Below, piece after piece: positions 35,456 through 44,869 of a DNA stretch of 61,202 bases. The DNA comes from an uncultured Clostridium sp. Lineage in GTDB: Bacteria; Bacillota; Clostridia; Lachnospirales; Lachnospiraceae. The stretch covers positions 1 through 61,202 of the forward strand of contig CAMMNN010000019.1 of NCBI GenBank assembly GCA_946498245.1, read 5' to 3'. The translations under genes and the position numbers were made by a program. Each line of letters opens with the position of its first letter. Within the stretch, counting starts at the first letter, position 1. The notes beneath the pieces were generated by a model that was not told where the DNA came from, ran no database searches, and saw only the letters and a list, made by a program, of their open reading frames with translations.

Positions 35456-36682
35456 TTAGAAAAATGCGTCCATATCGGGGAACGGTTCTACGCTCCGCTT
35501 TAGAATACCGTTTATATAGGCGATTAAAATGCCATAGTTGGTCATAGGAACGCCCTGCTCCTGGGCGCAGCGGAGGCGGTACCGCATTTCCCGCTGGTTT
35601 AACATACAGCCGCCGCAGTGGACAATGAGGCTGTATTCCCTTAAATCCTCCGGAAATTCTCTTCCGGAAGTAAAGGAAAAGCGAAGCTTTTTTCCGGTGT
35701 AATCCTGGATCCACCCCGGCAGCTTTACCGTTCCAATGTCATTGCACTGCCGGTGATGGGTACAGCCTTCGCTTATAAGCACCGAATCTCCTGTAGAAAG
35801 CCCTTTTAATGCCGCCGCCCCTCGTACTGTCTGTTCCAGATTCCCTTTGTAGCGGGCAAAGAGAATGGAAAAAGAGGTAAGAAGGACGTCCTCTGGCGTT
35901 TCTTTGGCCACCAGGCCGAAGACCTGGCTGTCGGTAATGACGGCTTTGGGCTTCGTTTTCAGGCTTTCCAGAGTACTTTTCAGCTCTGTTTCCCTGGTAA
36001 CCACGGCAGTGCCCCCGGCGTCTAAAATATCCCGGATAGTCTGCTGCTGCGGCAGGATCAGACGCCCTTTGGGAGCCGCCTTATCAACGGGAACTACCAG
36101 CACTGCCAGATCCCCCTGCCCTATAAAATCTCCGGTAATCCGCCGTTTCCCGTCCTCTTCTTTTATCAGGCGGGCCATGGCTTCTTTCAGCGCTTCAATT
36201 CCCCTTTTCTTTGCTGCGCTGACCCGGATGAGGCGGCCGCTGCCTTCCAGTTCTTTCAGTCTTTCGTCCTGTATTTCCGCCTTATCTTCCAAATCCGATT
36301 TATTCCAGGCTATGAGAAAGGGAATCTGTCTTTTTTGGATCTCTTCCAGCCATCTCCATTCTTCGGAATCCATGCCCTCTAAGGCAGACACCACCATTAC
36401 GGCAGCGTCTGCCCGGTTCAGGGTTTCCCTGCTTTTCTTTACCCGGAGATCTCCCAGTTTTCCCTCATCATCTATTCCCGGCGTATCCATAATTACTGCC
36501 GGTCCCAATGGCAAAAGCTCCATTGCCTTGTAAACCGGATCCGTTGTGGTTCCTTTTATATCGGAAACCACTGCCAGATTCTGTCCTGTTACTGCATTGA
36601 CTAAACTGGACTTTCCAGCATTTCTCTTCCCGAAAAAGCCAATGTGGATCCGTTCTCCTCCGGGAGTTTCATTCAGTCCCAT
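35456..36682 (-). CDS. hydF: [FeFe]-hydrogenase maturation GTPase HydF
   Basis: 408 residues. The N-terminal Era/TrmE-like GTPase has P-loop GKRNAGKSSLVNA, DTPGIDD and NKSD. The C-terminal cluster domain has CTHHRQC and HCGGCMLN, matching the HydF CxH...HCxxC iron-sulfur site. HydF is the scaffold on which the diiron subcluster is built and from which it is loaded into the hydrogenase. Last gene of regulator-hydE-hydG-hydF. Confidence 0.95.
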   Translation of the reverse strand: MGLNETPGGERIHIGFFGKRNAGKSSLVNAVTGQNLAVVSDIKGTTTDPVYKAMELLPLGPAVIMDTPGIDDEGKLGDLRVKKSRETLNRADAAVMVVSALEGMDSEEWRWLEEIQKRQIPFLIAWNKSDLEDKAEIQDERLKELEGSGRLIRVSAAKKRGIEALKEAMARLIKEEDGKRRITGDFIGQGDLAVLVVPVDKAAPKGRLILPQQQTIRDILDAGGTAVVTRETELKSTLESLKTKPKAVITDSQVFGLVAKETPEDVLLTSFSILFARYKGNLEQTVRGAAALKGLSTGDSVLISEGCTHHRQCNDIGTVKLPGWIQDYTGKKLRFSFTSGREFPEDLREYSLIVHCGGCMLNQREMRYRLRCAQEQGVPMTNYGILIAYINGILKRSVEPFPDMDAFF

Positions 36683-36711
36683 ATGTACTCCTTTCCCTCT
36701 GCCAAAGGCGT

Positions 36712-38130
36712 CTAAAACCGGAAATCGCGTTCTCCATTCTCAATGGCTTTCAGCCGCTTTTTCACAATTTCCCTGACATCTTCTTTGGGTATGCTGCCAA
36801 TCTCTTTTTCGATAAGAGCCAGTCCCTTTCTCCTGGTGTCCTCTGAAGCGTAATCCGTCAGATATTCTTTTAAGGTCATCAGGGCGTTGGGGTGGCAGCA
36901 GTTTTGGATCTGGCCCGACTTACAGAGGGACATAAAGCGGTCGCCGGTTCTTCCTTCCCGGTAACAGGCCGTGCAGAAGCTGGGGATATAACCCATTCCC
37001 ATCAGCCAGTTTACCACCTGATCTAACGTTCTTTTATCGCTGACGTCAAACTGTTCAGAGCAGGATTCTTCCGGCTCTTCCTCCGCATATCCCCCGACGC
37101 TGGTACGGGATCCGCCGGAAATCTGGGAAATTCCCAAATGGAGCACCCGCTCCCGGCATTTTTGGCTCTCTCTGGTGGAAATAATCATTCCCGTATAAGG
37201 AACAGCGATGCGGATACAGGCCACAATCTTGGCGAAAATATCGTCGTCAATGCCATTGTCAAAGGCATCCGGGTCAATGTCATCCGCCCGTTTTATCCGG
37301 GGAACGCTGATGGTGTGAGGCCCGACGCCAAAGACTGCTTCCAAATGTTCAGCGTGCATTAAAAGCCCCGCAAACTCGTAGCGGTACCCCTCCAATCCAA
37401 ACAAAACGCCGCAGCCTACATCATCAATTCCGCCCTCCATAGCCCGATCCATGGCCTCCGTATGGTAAGCGTAATCGTGTTTTGGGCCTGTAGGGTGAAG
37501 CTTTAAATAGCTCTCTTTGTGGTAGGTTTCCTGAAACAAAATATAGGTTCCAATGCCGGCCTCTTTTAGTTTCCGGTAATTCTCCACTGTGGTGGCGGCA
37601 ATGTTTACATTCACCCGGCGGATAGCCCCGTTTTTGTGCTTAATGCCGTATATGGTCTCAATGCTTTCCAGCACATATTCAATGGGGTTGTTTACAGGAT
37701 CCTCCCCGGTTTCCAGAGCCAGCCGTTTGTGGCCCATGTCCTGAAGGGCAATGACCTCCCGGCGGATTTCCTCCTGAGTTAATTTCTTCCTGGCAATGTG
37801 CTTATTCTTGGCGTGATAGGGACAGTACACGCAGCCGTTGACACAGTAGTTGGACAGATACAGAGGGGCAAACATAACAATCCGGTTGCCGTAAAAATCT
37901 TTTTTAATCTGCTCTGCCAAAGCAAAAATTTCCTGGTTTTTGTCCTCCAGTTGGCAGTCCAAAAGCACTGCCGCCTCCCGGTGGCTCAGTCCTTTTCTCT
38001 CCCTTGCCCTGGCCAGAATCTGGTCGATTAAATGCCTGTTGTTTTTGTTGGCCTCGGCGTATGCCAGGGTTTCCATGATCTCGTCATGGCTGATAAATTC
38101 TTCTGCTCGTCTTGATTTTGGGTTGTACAT
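36712..38130 (-). CDS. hydG: [FeFe]-hydrogenase maturation tyrosine lyase HydG
   Basis: 472 residues. Radical-SAM motif CVNGCVYC near residue 97 and C-terminal auxiliary-cluster cysteines in CTACYREG and SLCKSGQ. HydG splits tyrosine to give CO and cyanide for the H-cluster. AAGGAAG precedes the ATG. 29 bp before hydF and 53 bp after hydE, hence one operon. Confidence 0.96.
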   Translation of the reverse strand: MYNPKSRRAEEFISHDEIMETLAYAEANKNNRHLIDQILARARERKGLSHREAAVLLDCQLEDKNQEIFALAEQIKKDFYGNRIVMFAPLYLSNYCVNGCVYCPYHAKNKHIARKKLTQEEIRREVIALQDMGHKRLALETGEDPVNNPIEYVLESIETIYGIKHKNGAIRRVNVNIAATTVENYRKLKEAGIGTYILFQETYHKESYLKLHPTGPKHDYAYHTEAMDRAMEGGIDDVGCGVLFGLEGYRYEFAGLLMHAEHLEAVFGVGPHTISVPRIKRADDIDPDAFDNGIDDDIFAKIVACIRIAVPYTGMIISTRESQKCRERVLHLGISQISGGSRTSVGGYAEEEPEESCSEQFDVSDKRTLDQVVNWLMGMGYIPSFCTACYREGRTGDRFMSLCKSGQIQNCCHPNALMTLKEYLTDYASEDTRRKGLALIEKEIGSIPKEDVREIVKKRLKAIENGERDFRF

Positions 38131-38183
38131 TTTTCTTCCTTTCTACCTCGGGTCAGAAATTCTTTCCCTTCAGGTGGGCTCTT

Positions 38184-39251
38184 TTAAAGCCTTATATTTT
38201 TATGATCTCCCCGGTCAAAAGCCACCTGGTACCCAATGGAAGCCATAGATGATTCCAGCTCCTTTAAGTTTTCAGCAGCCTCTTTTCCCGTGCAGATTTT
38301 ATGATTATAAAGCAGGTATTTTTCCCGCACATTTTTCGGTGATAAATTAGGCATGACCACATTGGCCCCTGCCAGGATTCCCGCCTCTCTCCCATTTTCC
38401 GACGCCGTTCCCAGGGCCGTAGTGGCGGGAAGGAGAACCTGGGGCAGCATCAGGCGGATCAGGCTTAAAAGGTACAGGGTCAGATCCGTGCTTCCGGCCT
38501 TTTCCGCTCCAAAAGGCGTATCTTTATGAGGCAGGAAAGGCCCTATGCCAACCATTTCCGGCTGGAGCTGCCATAAAAACTCCATGTCGTCAATGAGGCA
38601 GTCCACAGTCTGCTCCGGAGAGCCCACCATCATTCCGGCTCCCGTCTGGTATCCCAGTTTTTTCAGGTTCTTTAAACATTCCATTCTGTGTTCCAGGTTC
38701 ATAGAGGCCGGGTGGAGTCTTCCGTAATGCTCTTTAGACGCCGTTTCGTGGCGGAGAAGATAGCGATCCGCCCCGGCCTCCCGGAATTTCTGGTAACTCT
38801 CTTTTTCCCGCTCTCCTATGGACAGAGTCAGGGCGCATTTGGGATAGCGGGCCTTGATTTCCCGGATTAGACGGCAGATTTTTTCGTCCGTATAATACCC
38901 GTCTTCCCCGCCCTGGAGGACGAAGGTATGAAATCCCAAGGCCCAGCCTTCCCTGCAGCAGTCTAAAATCTCTTCCTCTGTCAGCCGGTACCGTAAGGCG
39001 TGGGCGTTGCTCTTTCGGATCCCGCAGTAATAGCAGTCATTTCTGCAGTAATTAGTAAATTCAATCAGGCCCCGGATAAAGACCTTTTTTCCGTAAACCT
39101 TATCCCGGACAGCAGAAGCCCGACTGGCCGCGTAGGCGGCCGTTTCCTGGTTTCTGCCTTCCAAAACCTCCCTCCACTGTTCCCGGTTCAGCTTCCCTTC
39201 CGCAGCCAGCAGATCTATGAGAGAGAGAATCCTTTTATCTTCTTTTTTCAC
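38184..39251 (-). CDS. hydE: [FeFe]-hydrogenase maturation radical SAM protein HydE
   Basis: 355 residues. The radical-SAM motif CRNDCYYCGI near residue 68 follows the FTNYCRND context typical of HydE/BioB-like enzymes; VLQGGEDGYYT, GAGMMVGSPEQT and LMPNLSP follow. HydE works on the organometallic precursor of the diiron site. It starts at GTG 39249-39251 with GGGAG upstream, overlapping the regulator stop (GTGA). Confidence 0.94.
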   Translation of the reverse strand: MKKEDKRILSLIDLLAAEGKLNREQWREVLEGRNQETAAYAASRASAVRDKVYGKKVFIRGLIEFTNYCRNDCYYCGIRKSNAHALRYRLTEEEILDCCREGWALGFHTFVLQGGEDGYYTDEKICRLIREIKARYPKCALTLSIGEREKESYQKFREAGADRYLLRHETASKEHYGRLHPASMNLEHRMECLKNLKKLGYQTGAGMMVGSPEQTVDCLIDDMEFLWQLQPEMVGIGPFLPHKDTPFGAEKAGSTDLTLYLLSLIRLMLPQVLLPATTALGTASENGREAGILAGANVVMPNLSPKNVREKYLLYNHKICTGKEAAENLKELESSMASIGYQVAFDRGDHKNIRL

Positions 39252-39535
39252 CCCTGTTCTCCCTTCTCCCCCATTTTGGAATACAGGGCTTTGGAGCTGA
39301 CTCCGGGAAGGCGTCCCAGCTTTCCCGAAAGGGCGCTGATCACATCCATGGGAGCGTCCACCACAATGCTGATAATGTGTACGCCCTTCTTTTCATAGGG
39401 CAGCCCCATACGCCCGATGACATATTCTCCGTACTGGTGAAGCAGGTCATTTACCTGGCCCGCCCGCTGTCTGTCTTCAATAATAATGCCAATCACCGCG
39501 ATTCTGGTTTCCTTTTTAGCGCCTTCCTTTTCCAT
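39248..39535 (-). CDS. TM1266-type iron-only hydrogenase system regulator
   Basis: 95 residues: ETRIAVIGIIIEDRQRAG, VNDLLHQYGEYVIGRMGLP and VHIISIVVDAPMDVISALSGKLG are the pattern of the small NikR-C/ACT-like 'hydrogenase system regulator' family found with hyd genes. There is no DNA-binding part, so it is more likely a small-molecule sensor than a repressor on its own. The start at 39535 is set by GGAGGAAG; a longer open frame upstream runs through a repeat and is not used. Confidence 0.88.
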   Translation of the reverse strand: MEKEGAKKETRIAVIGIIIEDRQRAGQVNDLLHQYGEYVIGRMGLPYEKKGVHIISIVVDAPMDVISALSGKLGRLPGVSSKALYSKMGEKGEQG

Positions 39536-39550
39536 TGATTCTTCCTCCGC

Positions 39551-39600
39551 TTTTTGTTCTATAGGAAATTCAGAGGAATTTCTTATAGAAGGAACAAAAA
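39551..39600. repeat. Inverted repeat upstream of the hyd operon
   Basis: TTTTTGTTCTATAGGAAATTC faces GAATTTCTTATAGAAGGAACAAAAA with small bulges. It is the tail module of the dispersed repeat seen at 6103 and 14565. The remaining spacer to 39759 shows nothing else clear. Confidence 0.6.
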
Positions 39601-39759
39601 AAGAGCCTCCTGGGGCCCTTTTATAACCAGCGGCAGCCGCCTTCAGCAGCCGCAGCCATTTACCATACACTTCTTGCCATATAAGAATTTTCCGGGCCTT
39701 TCCTTCAGATTTTCTTCTGGTCAGGTTTTTCTCATTGTACCTCTCCGCCGTCCGGTTAG

Positions 39760-40125
39760 TCAACGTAAACTCTTTCCAGAACGCCCCTTCTCCGCCTTCT
39801 TTTTTACCAAATCGTAGCTCTCTCCAATTAGCTGTTTTACGGTTTCCTCCGGAATGGTTCCGTCTAAAATTAAGGAGTTCCAATGCTCTTTGTTCAGGTG
39901 ATAAGCAGGCACAATGGACGGAAAGGCATCCCGCCAAAAATCCCGCCACTGGGGATCTGTTTTCAGATTGATCCAGGTCTTTCCATGGCGCTCAAAAATC
40001 CAGGCGAATACCTTTTTACTTCCCTTTAGCCGGATAACGGCCCACTCGTCATCATGGAAGGGATAATCCTCGTAGGCATCGGGAAATGTCAGGCAAAATT
40101 CAATAACCTCTTTTTTCTCCGTCAT
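39760..40125 (-). CDS. MmcQ/YjbR-family protein
   Basis: About 121 residues with the compact YjbR/CyaY-like fold marks: VIEFCLTFPDAYEDYPFHDDEWAV, WINLKTDPQWRDFWRDAFP, PAYHLNKEHWNSLILDG and IGESYDLV. Family members are annotated as DNA-binding on slim evidence. ATG 40125 has GGAGG 8 nt upstream; ATG 40131 is only 2 nt from it. Confidence 0.85.
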   Translation of the reverse strand: MTEKKEVIEFCLTFPDAYEDYPFHDDEWAVIRLKGSKKVFAWIFERHGKTWINLKTDPQWRDFWRDAFPSIVPAYHLNKEHWNSLILDGTIPEETVKQLIGESYDLVKKKAEKGRSGKSLR

Positions 40126-40257
40126 CTTCATTTCCTCCCGATTTCTGTAATATCTCCGTTCTACCATGGCGAAATCCCCTTGTCAAGTTTCTGAAAAGGT
40201 CCCTTTTCATTTTCTCTGAAGCTTTCTGCCTATTTTGTCTTGCATTTGCCCGCCAAG

Positions 40258-40269
40258 CAGTTTAAACTG
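40258..40269. promoter_or_regulatory. Palindrome upstream of the CdaR-like gene
   Basis: CAGTTTAAACTG, a perfect 12-bp palindrome about 30 bp before the start codon; a candidate autoregulatory operator. Confidence 0.4.
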
Positions 40270-40300
40270 AGGATAAACTTTCTTTTTCAGGAGGCGTTGT

Positions 40301-41446
40301 ATGTTAGATATTGCCCTATGCAATAAATTCATTGAAAAAGTAACCCATTATACGGAATATAATATCAACATTATGGACGAAAACGGAGTCATTATCGCCA
40401 GCCGCGATCCCAGCCGAATCGGCTCTTTCCACTATGTAGCGTCTCAGATTATTCACTCAGACGCGGAAATACTGGAAATCAAAGACGAAAAGGAGTTTCC
40501 CGGCGTTCTCCCGGGGATCAATATGATTATTGTTGTAAACAACAAGCGTATCGGAGTCGTAGGCGTCACCGGCACTCCGGAGGAGATCAAGCCCGTGGCC
40601 CTTATGGTGAAAATGTCTATTGAAACCATGCTGGTTTACGAGATGGCCAGAGAGGATCACTTCCGGCGGCAAAGCAGCAAGGAACGGTTTCTCAACTATC
40701 TCCTGATTGACAATCTGGACAGCGCAAGGATCAAGCGGAGCGCCGGAGATCTGGGATACCGGGACGATTTGGTCCGGATCCCCATTTTGTGCAAGCTCCA
40801 GGATCGCAGCCATACGGAAAGCTTTCTCTCCCGGGTAAAGGGCAGTGAGCTTCACACAAAGCAGACCATTTCCTTCGTATTAGACGATACCCACGCCATT
40901 ATCTTTATGGTAATGCCGGAAAAAGATCACGCTTCTCTTTTTGCGGATTACAAAACCACCATTGGCTGGTATCTTTCTGATGTGCTCCACTGGATGCTGG
41001 TAAATGACATTCCCTGTAAGTTTTATATCGGATCCTTTCAGGACAATTTCAGCAATTACAAAGCTGCATACGAGCACTGCAAATGGCTGGAAAACAATAT
41101 ATTCTCCGACAAAAAAACGGAATACTTTTACGACCATACGGGAGAATATTTTATCGACAATATTCCCTCGGCCCAAATGTACTCCGCTTTTAATGTGTTT
41201 CTCCGTTCCGTTTCCCCGGCTTCCAGAGAAGAATACCTTACTACCTTTTCGGCTTTGATTAAAAACAACTATAATCTGAAGGAAAGCAGCAAAGATCTCT
41301 ATGTCCATAAAAACACTCTGGACTACCGGTACAATAAACTCAAAAATCTTTTTAATATTAACCCTATTGCGTCAGCTTCCGACAGAGATTTCTGCCGGCT
41401 GCTGTACCACTTTTTTAATTCCGCCGCCGGAAAACACCGGCGTTAA
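40301..41446 (+). CDS. CdaR/PucR-family sugar-diacid regulator
   Basis: 381 residues. The N-terminal diacid-recognition domain (about 1-130: LCNKFIEKVTHYTEYNINIMDENGVIIASRDPSRIG, GVVGVTGTPEEIKPVALMVK) is typical of CdaR. The C-terminal PucR-type helix-turn-helix is NLKESSKDLYVHKNTLDYRYNKLKNLF. In E. coli CdaR senses glucarate, galactarate or glycerate and turns on gar/gud genes including the glycerate kinase garK; here a glycerate kinase lies in the convergent operon. AGGAGGCG precedes the ATG. Confidence 0.92.
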   Translation: MLDIALCNKFIEKVTHYTEYNINIMDENGVIIASRDPSRIGSFHYVASQIIHSDAEILEIKDEKEFPGVLPGINMIIVVNNKRIGVVGVTGTPEEIKPVALMVKMSIETMLVYEMAREDHFRRQSSKERFLNYLLIDNLDSARIKRSAGDLGYRDDLVRIPILCKLQDRSHTESFLSRVKGSELHTKQTISFVLDDTHAIIFMVMPEKDHASLFADYKTTIGWYLSDVLHWMLVNDIPCKFYIGSFQDNFSNYKAAYEHCKWLENNIFSDKKTEYFYDHTGEYFIDNIPSAQMYSAFNVFLRSVSPASREEYLTTFSALIKNNYNLKESSKDLYVHKNTLDYRYNKLKNLFNINPIASASDRDFCRLLYHFFNSAAGKHRR

Positions 41447-41456
41447 GGTTTACCAT

Positions 41457-41531
41457 AAAAATCCGCCGCCACAAAGGCGGCCTGGATTCAGGGATTCCGA
41501 ATGCGCCCGCCTGCTTTTGCAGGCCGGCGGT
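41457..41531. repeat. Dispersed hairpin repeat between convergent genes
   Basis: CCGCC-n-GGCGGC, ATTCAGGGATTCC, AATGCGCCC, then GCCTGCTTTTGCAGGC. Same module order as 54583-54650 and the reverse of the start of 14565. It probably also ends transcription from both sides. Confidence 0.6.
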
Positions 41532-42365
41532 TCACCTATGGGGTGCAGAAGGTTTACTGAGACATTTCAGGGTTACGGCTGCCAGTATGACGGCTGCCCC
41601 GGCAATGGACATGAACCCCGGCTTTTCTCCTAAAAACAAGAACACCCAAACGGGATTCATAACCGGATCAATAACGGGAATCAGCACTGTTTCCAGAGCC
41701 GTCAGTCCCTTGCTGGCCCATGCGTAAAGGCTGTAGGAAAGGGCGGAAAGGATGCCTGCAAGGAGCAGGAAAAAGATATTTCCTATTCCGGGAGCGCCGC
41801 CTTCTAAAAGGAAAGGAATCCCTGCCGCAGCGGCAAAAACATTTCCCCAAAAGAAGGATTGTTCCGGCCTTCCGTCTTTTTCCAGTTGCAAAAATATGGA
41901 GATTCCTGCAAAAGAAATACCGTTTAAAACCGCAATGGCATTTCCCACAGGACTTCCTCCGCCCGCCCCGTCTGAGAAGAACAGCAGCATTCCCGCAAAT
42001 ACGAAAACCATACAGGCAATGTCCTTCCGGCTGATTCTCTGTTTCAAAAATAGCCAGGAAAAAACAGCCACGTATATGGGAGCCGTATACTGCATCATAA
42101 TGGCAAAGGCCGAGGTCGTCAGTTTGGTGGAAAGCGTAAAGCTGTAGTTAAATATGAGGTAGCACAAGGCGCCGCCCGAAACATACCGGCTCATCTTCCA
42201 TCGACGGCTTTTAATCACAGAAGGCAGCATTAACAGGGCTGCAATGAAGCTTCTTCCGCTGGCAATGGCCAGGGGAGTCAGGCTGATCATTTTGATGTTC
42301 AGACCGGCCAGACTCCACATAAGAGCTACAATGCAGGTGAGAATAACGGCTTTTTTATGACTCAT
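41532..42365 (-). CDS. DMT-superfamily (EamA-type) permease
   Basis: 277 residues and about ten membrane helices in two EamA repeats (for example IVALMWSLAGLNIKMISLTPLAIASGRSFIAALLM and VLIPVIDPVMNPVWVFLFLGEKP). A small-metabolite exporter or importer of unknown specificity. The ATG overlaps the glycerate kinase stop (ATGA); last gene of the symporter-peptidase-kinase operon. Confidence 0.9.
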   Translation of the reverse strand: MSHKKAVILTCIVALMWSLAGLNIKMISLTPLAIASGRSFIAALLMLPSVIKSRRWKMSRYVSGGALCYLIFNYSFTLSTKLTTSAFAIMMQYTAPIYVAVFSWLFLKQRISRKDIACMVFVFAGMLLFFSDGAGGGSPVGNAIAVLNGISFAGISIFLQLEKDGRPEQSFFWGNVFAAAAGIPFLLEGGAPGIGNIFFLLLAGILSALSYSLYAWASKGLTALETVLIPVIDPVMNPVWVFLFLGEKPGFMSIAGAAVILAAVTLKCLSKPSAPHR

Positions 42366-43510
42366 CTCTTCTCTCCAATCTGAACCCCTGCTTTTATGAG
42401 GCCAAAGAGCCGATCCGCCGCATTAGCGTACAGCCTTTCGGCATTTTTCATAGCATACTCTATGTCCATGGGAGCGTTAATGGAAGTGACGATTCCCCGG
42501 ATTCCCAGCTCCTCTATGGATTGGCAGCCGTCCTCCATCCCGCCTGTTACGGCAACTACAGGGATATTTTTCTGCCGGCAGTGCCGGCCAATTCCCGAAA
42601 TCACCTTACCGTAAGCCGACTGGAAATCCAGATTTCCCTCTCCTGTCACTACCAGATCTACGCCCTCCAGCATTCTGTCAAATCCGATTAAATCCAGAAC
42701 TTCTTCAATTCCTGATTTCATCTGCGCTTTCAAAAAAATTTTAAGAGCCGCCCCCAGACCGCCGGCAGCCCCGCCGCCTTCGATGCGGCTGACTTCGCTT
42801 CTGGAATAGTCTTTTAACACTTCCTGATAACTGCACATTCCCGTCTCCAGGCTGTCTAATTTCTCCGGCGTCCCTCCTTTTTGGGGGCCAAAAGTATATG
42901 TGGCCCCCCGGCAGCCGCAAAGGGGATTTTTCACGTCGCACATGACGGTAAAAGACGCCTCCTGGATCCTTGGATCCGCCTGACTGGTATCCACCCTTTT
43001 CACTTTTATCAGATTTGCTCCGATTCCCTGTAAAGGCTCGTTGTTTTCGTCCAAAAACCGGATTCCCAAAGCGGCCATTGCTCCCATACCGCCGTCATTG
43101 GTAGCGGAACCGCCCAGGGCAATCATAATCTTGCGATACCCGGCGTCCAAAGCCGCTTTGATTAACTCTCCTGTGCCGTAGGAGGTAGTCAGCTCCGGAT
43201 CTCTCTTCTCTTTGGGAAGGAGAGGAAGACCGGAGGCAACGCTCATATCCAGAATGGCGATTTCGGAATGGAGCACTCCGTAAAAGGCTTCAATGGGGTT
43301 CATATACGGATCGTGAACCGTTACAAACACTTTTTCTCCGCCCACAGCCTTTACCACCGCTTCGGCAGTGCCTTCTCCGCCGTCCGCCACAGAAACCTTT
43401 AAGCAGACGGCGTCAGGAAAATATTTTTTTGCAGATTGTTCCAGCAACTGTGCTGTCCTTTCTGAAGAAAGGCTACCTTTAAACGAATCCGAAGCAAATA
43501 AAAATTTCAT
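42362..43510 (-). CDS. Glycerate kinase (GarK/GlxK family)
   Basis: 382 residues. Family marks: FASDSFKGSLSS, VADGGEGTAEA, GGSATNDGGMGA, GGGAAGGLGAAL and VTGEGNLDFQSA. It phosphorylates D-glycerate, probably to 2-phosphoglycerate, feeding glycolysis. Its place next to a CdaR-type regulator fits glycerate or sugar-diacid use. Third gene of the operon. Confidence 0.96.
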   Translation of the reverse strand: MKFLFASDSFKGSLSSERTAQLLEQSAKKYFPDAVCLKVSVADGGEGTAEAVVKAVGGEKVFVTVHDPYMNPIEAFYGVLHSEIAILDMSVASGLPLLPKEKRDPELTTSYGTGELIKAALDAGYRKIMIALGGSATNDGGMGAMAALGIRFLDENNEPLQGIGANLIKVKRVDTSQADPRIQEASFTVMCDVKNPLCGCRGATYTFGPQKGGTPEKLDSLETGMCSYQEVLKDYSRSEVSRIEGGGAAGGLGAALKIFLKAQMKSGIEEVLDLIGFDRMLEGVDLVVTGEGNLDFQSAYGKVISGIGRHCRQKNIPVVAVTGGMEDGCQSIEELGIRGIVTSINAPMDIEYAMKNAERLYANAADRLFGLIKAGVQIGEKR

Positions 43511-43534
43511 AGTAAGTCTCCATTCACCTGTGGG

Positions 43535-44869
43535 TTATATTTTTGCTTTCTCTTTCATCGCCTCTACTATCTGTTTGCGCTGAGGCTGTGAGCTGCAGAC
43601 ATTGAGGGCTTTCAGCTTTTCGTAGGCCTCGTCCGCCGCTGCTTCCAATTTCTCTGCACATTTTTCCATGGTTTCTTTATCAGGACTGAAAATCCCGTTC
43701 ATCTCCTGCTGCAGTGCTTTTTGAACCGGCTCCCAGACTTTTATATTTCTCGGGTAGTCTATTTCGATTTCATAGGTCAGTCTTTCCATCTTCCACCAGA
43801 GAGAGCTGTCCTCAAAGAAACCTTTTGCGTAGGACACATTTTCCGGCAATGGTTCCTCTATGGAATACGGCAGAAATACGGAGCAGCAGGGCCTGGACAT
43901 ACAGCCTCTCCAGGTAGGCGCCCCCTCCTTCGGCAGCTCCAAAACCACTCCGGCTGCCGTAACGCTGGAAGCTTCGTCCATATTGTGCATACAAATGCTG
44001 ACCATGAGGCCGTCGGCAGGGCTGTATCTGGGTTCAATCAGTTCCCCTTCATAATGATCCCTCAGAATGCTCTCCATAGTTTCGACGTCAATCTTTCCCT
44101 TATTTGCCCCTAGCAATTGGTTCAGCCGGCGAAATCTTGGGTAGGCTGCCCGGTGCTTCGCCCCCATAAGGCCGTATACTCTGGCAAAATGGAAGGGTTC
44201 CGGATCTGCTGGATCCGCATATCCCATTTCCCAGGCGTGTTCTTTTATGTCCGGGGACGCCTCGTCCCACTCCTCTCCTGTGCTGTAGCAGTTGGAAATT
44301 CCTGCTGTGTCCTTTACCCTTCTGGCCACATACCGCCTGTTTACCGTATCAATGATCCACGCTTCCGACGGATCCGCTATAAGAAAGGCGTTGTGGTACC
44401 GGAAGTCAAAATGTTCCGCCGCGCTTCCGCCCTGACCGTAGGTTTCTAACAAGGAAATAATAATGTCCTTTGCTTCTTCTGCCGTCTTTCCCCGTTCCAG
44501 TCCAAGCCTTAAAAGATCCATTCCCAGAAGACCGGCTTCCCTGTCCTCCGGTTCCACAGACCATACGGCTTCATTGCCGATCACTACGTTATGTTCATTC
44601 ATTCCGTGTTCAAATCCCCAGATCCAATGAGGCTTTGAACCCAGAACCTTGTATGTATGTTTTACCTGGGGAATGGAAATATAGGTGCACTGTACCATTT
44701 CCCCTTCCTCGTGATCCGCCGCCGGGTATTCCACCAAAGGCTGGGCTTCAAAAAGAGGACGGTCGCTGTTTTTTGCAAAAATAACATTTCCCGATTTGGT
44801 GCAGCTTCCCAAAGCTACTAAAGTATCGCAGGAAAAGATTTGATGATTGTCTGACATGGTTTTACGCAT
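43535..44869 (-). CDS. C69-family (Ntn-hydrolase) dipeptidase
   Basis: 444 residues. The N-terminal nucleophile candidate is Cys14 in IFSCDTLVALG, which would become residue 1 after self-processing, followed by IFAKNSDRP and WGFEHGMNEHNVVIGNEAVWS, typical of U34/C69 peptidases. Substrate not predictable; location with a GPH symporter and glycerate kinase suggests it may deamidate or hydrolyse an imported conjugate. GAGGG precedes the ATG at 44869, which overlaps the symporter stop by 8 bp. Confidence 0.88.
   Translation of the reverse strand: MRKTMSDNHQIFSCDTLVALGSCTKSGNVIFAKNSDRPLFEAQPLVEYPAADHEEGEMVQCTYISIPQVKHTYKVLGSKPHWIWGFEHGMNEHNVVIGNEAVWSVEPEDREAGLLGMDLLRLGLERGKTAEEAKDIIISLLETYGQGGSAAEHFDFRYHNAFLIADPSEAWIIDTVNRRYVARRVKDTAGISNCYSTGEEWDEASPDIKEHAWEMGYADPADPEPFHFARVYGLMGAKHRAAYPRFRRLNQLLGANKGKIDVETMESILRDHYEGELIEPRYSPADGLMVSICMHNMDEASSVTAAGVVLELPKEGAPTWRGCMSRPCCSVFLPYSIEEPLPENVSYAKGFFEDSSLWWKMERLTYEIEIDYPRNIKVWEPVQKALQQEMNGIFSPDKETMEKCAEKLEAAADEAYEKLKALNVCSSQPQRKQIVEAMKEKAKI

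Noticed and set aside
39536..39949. Upstream extension of the hydrogenase regulator frame
   Set aside because: It crosses a dispersed inverted repeat and the neighbouring gene; the family N-terminus and GGAGG support the start at 39535.
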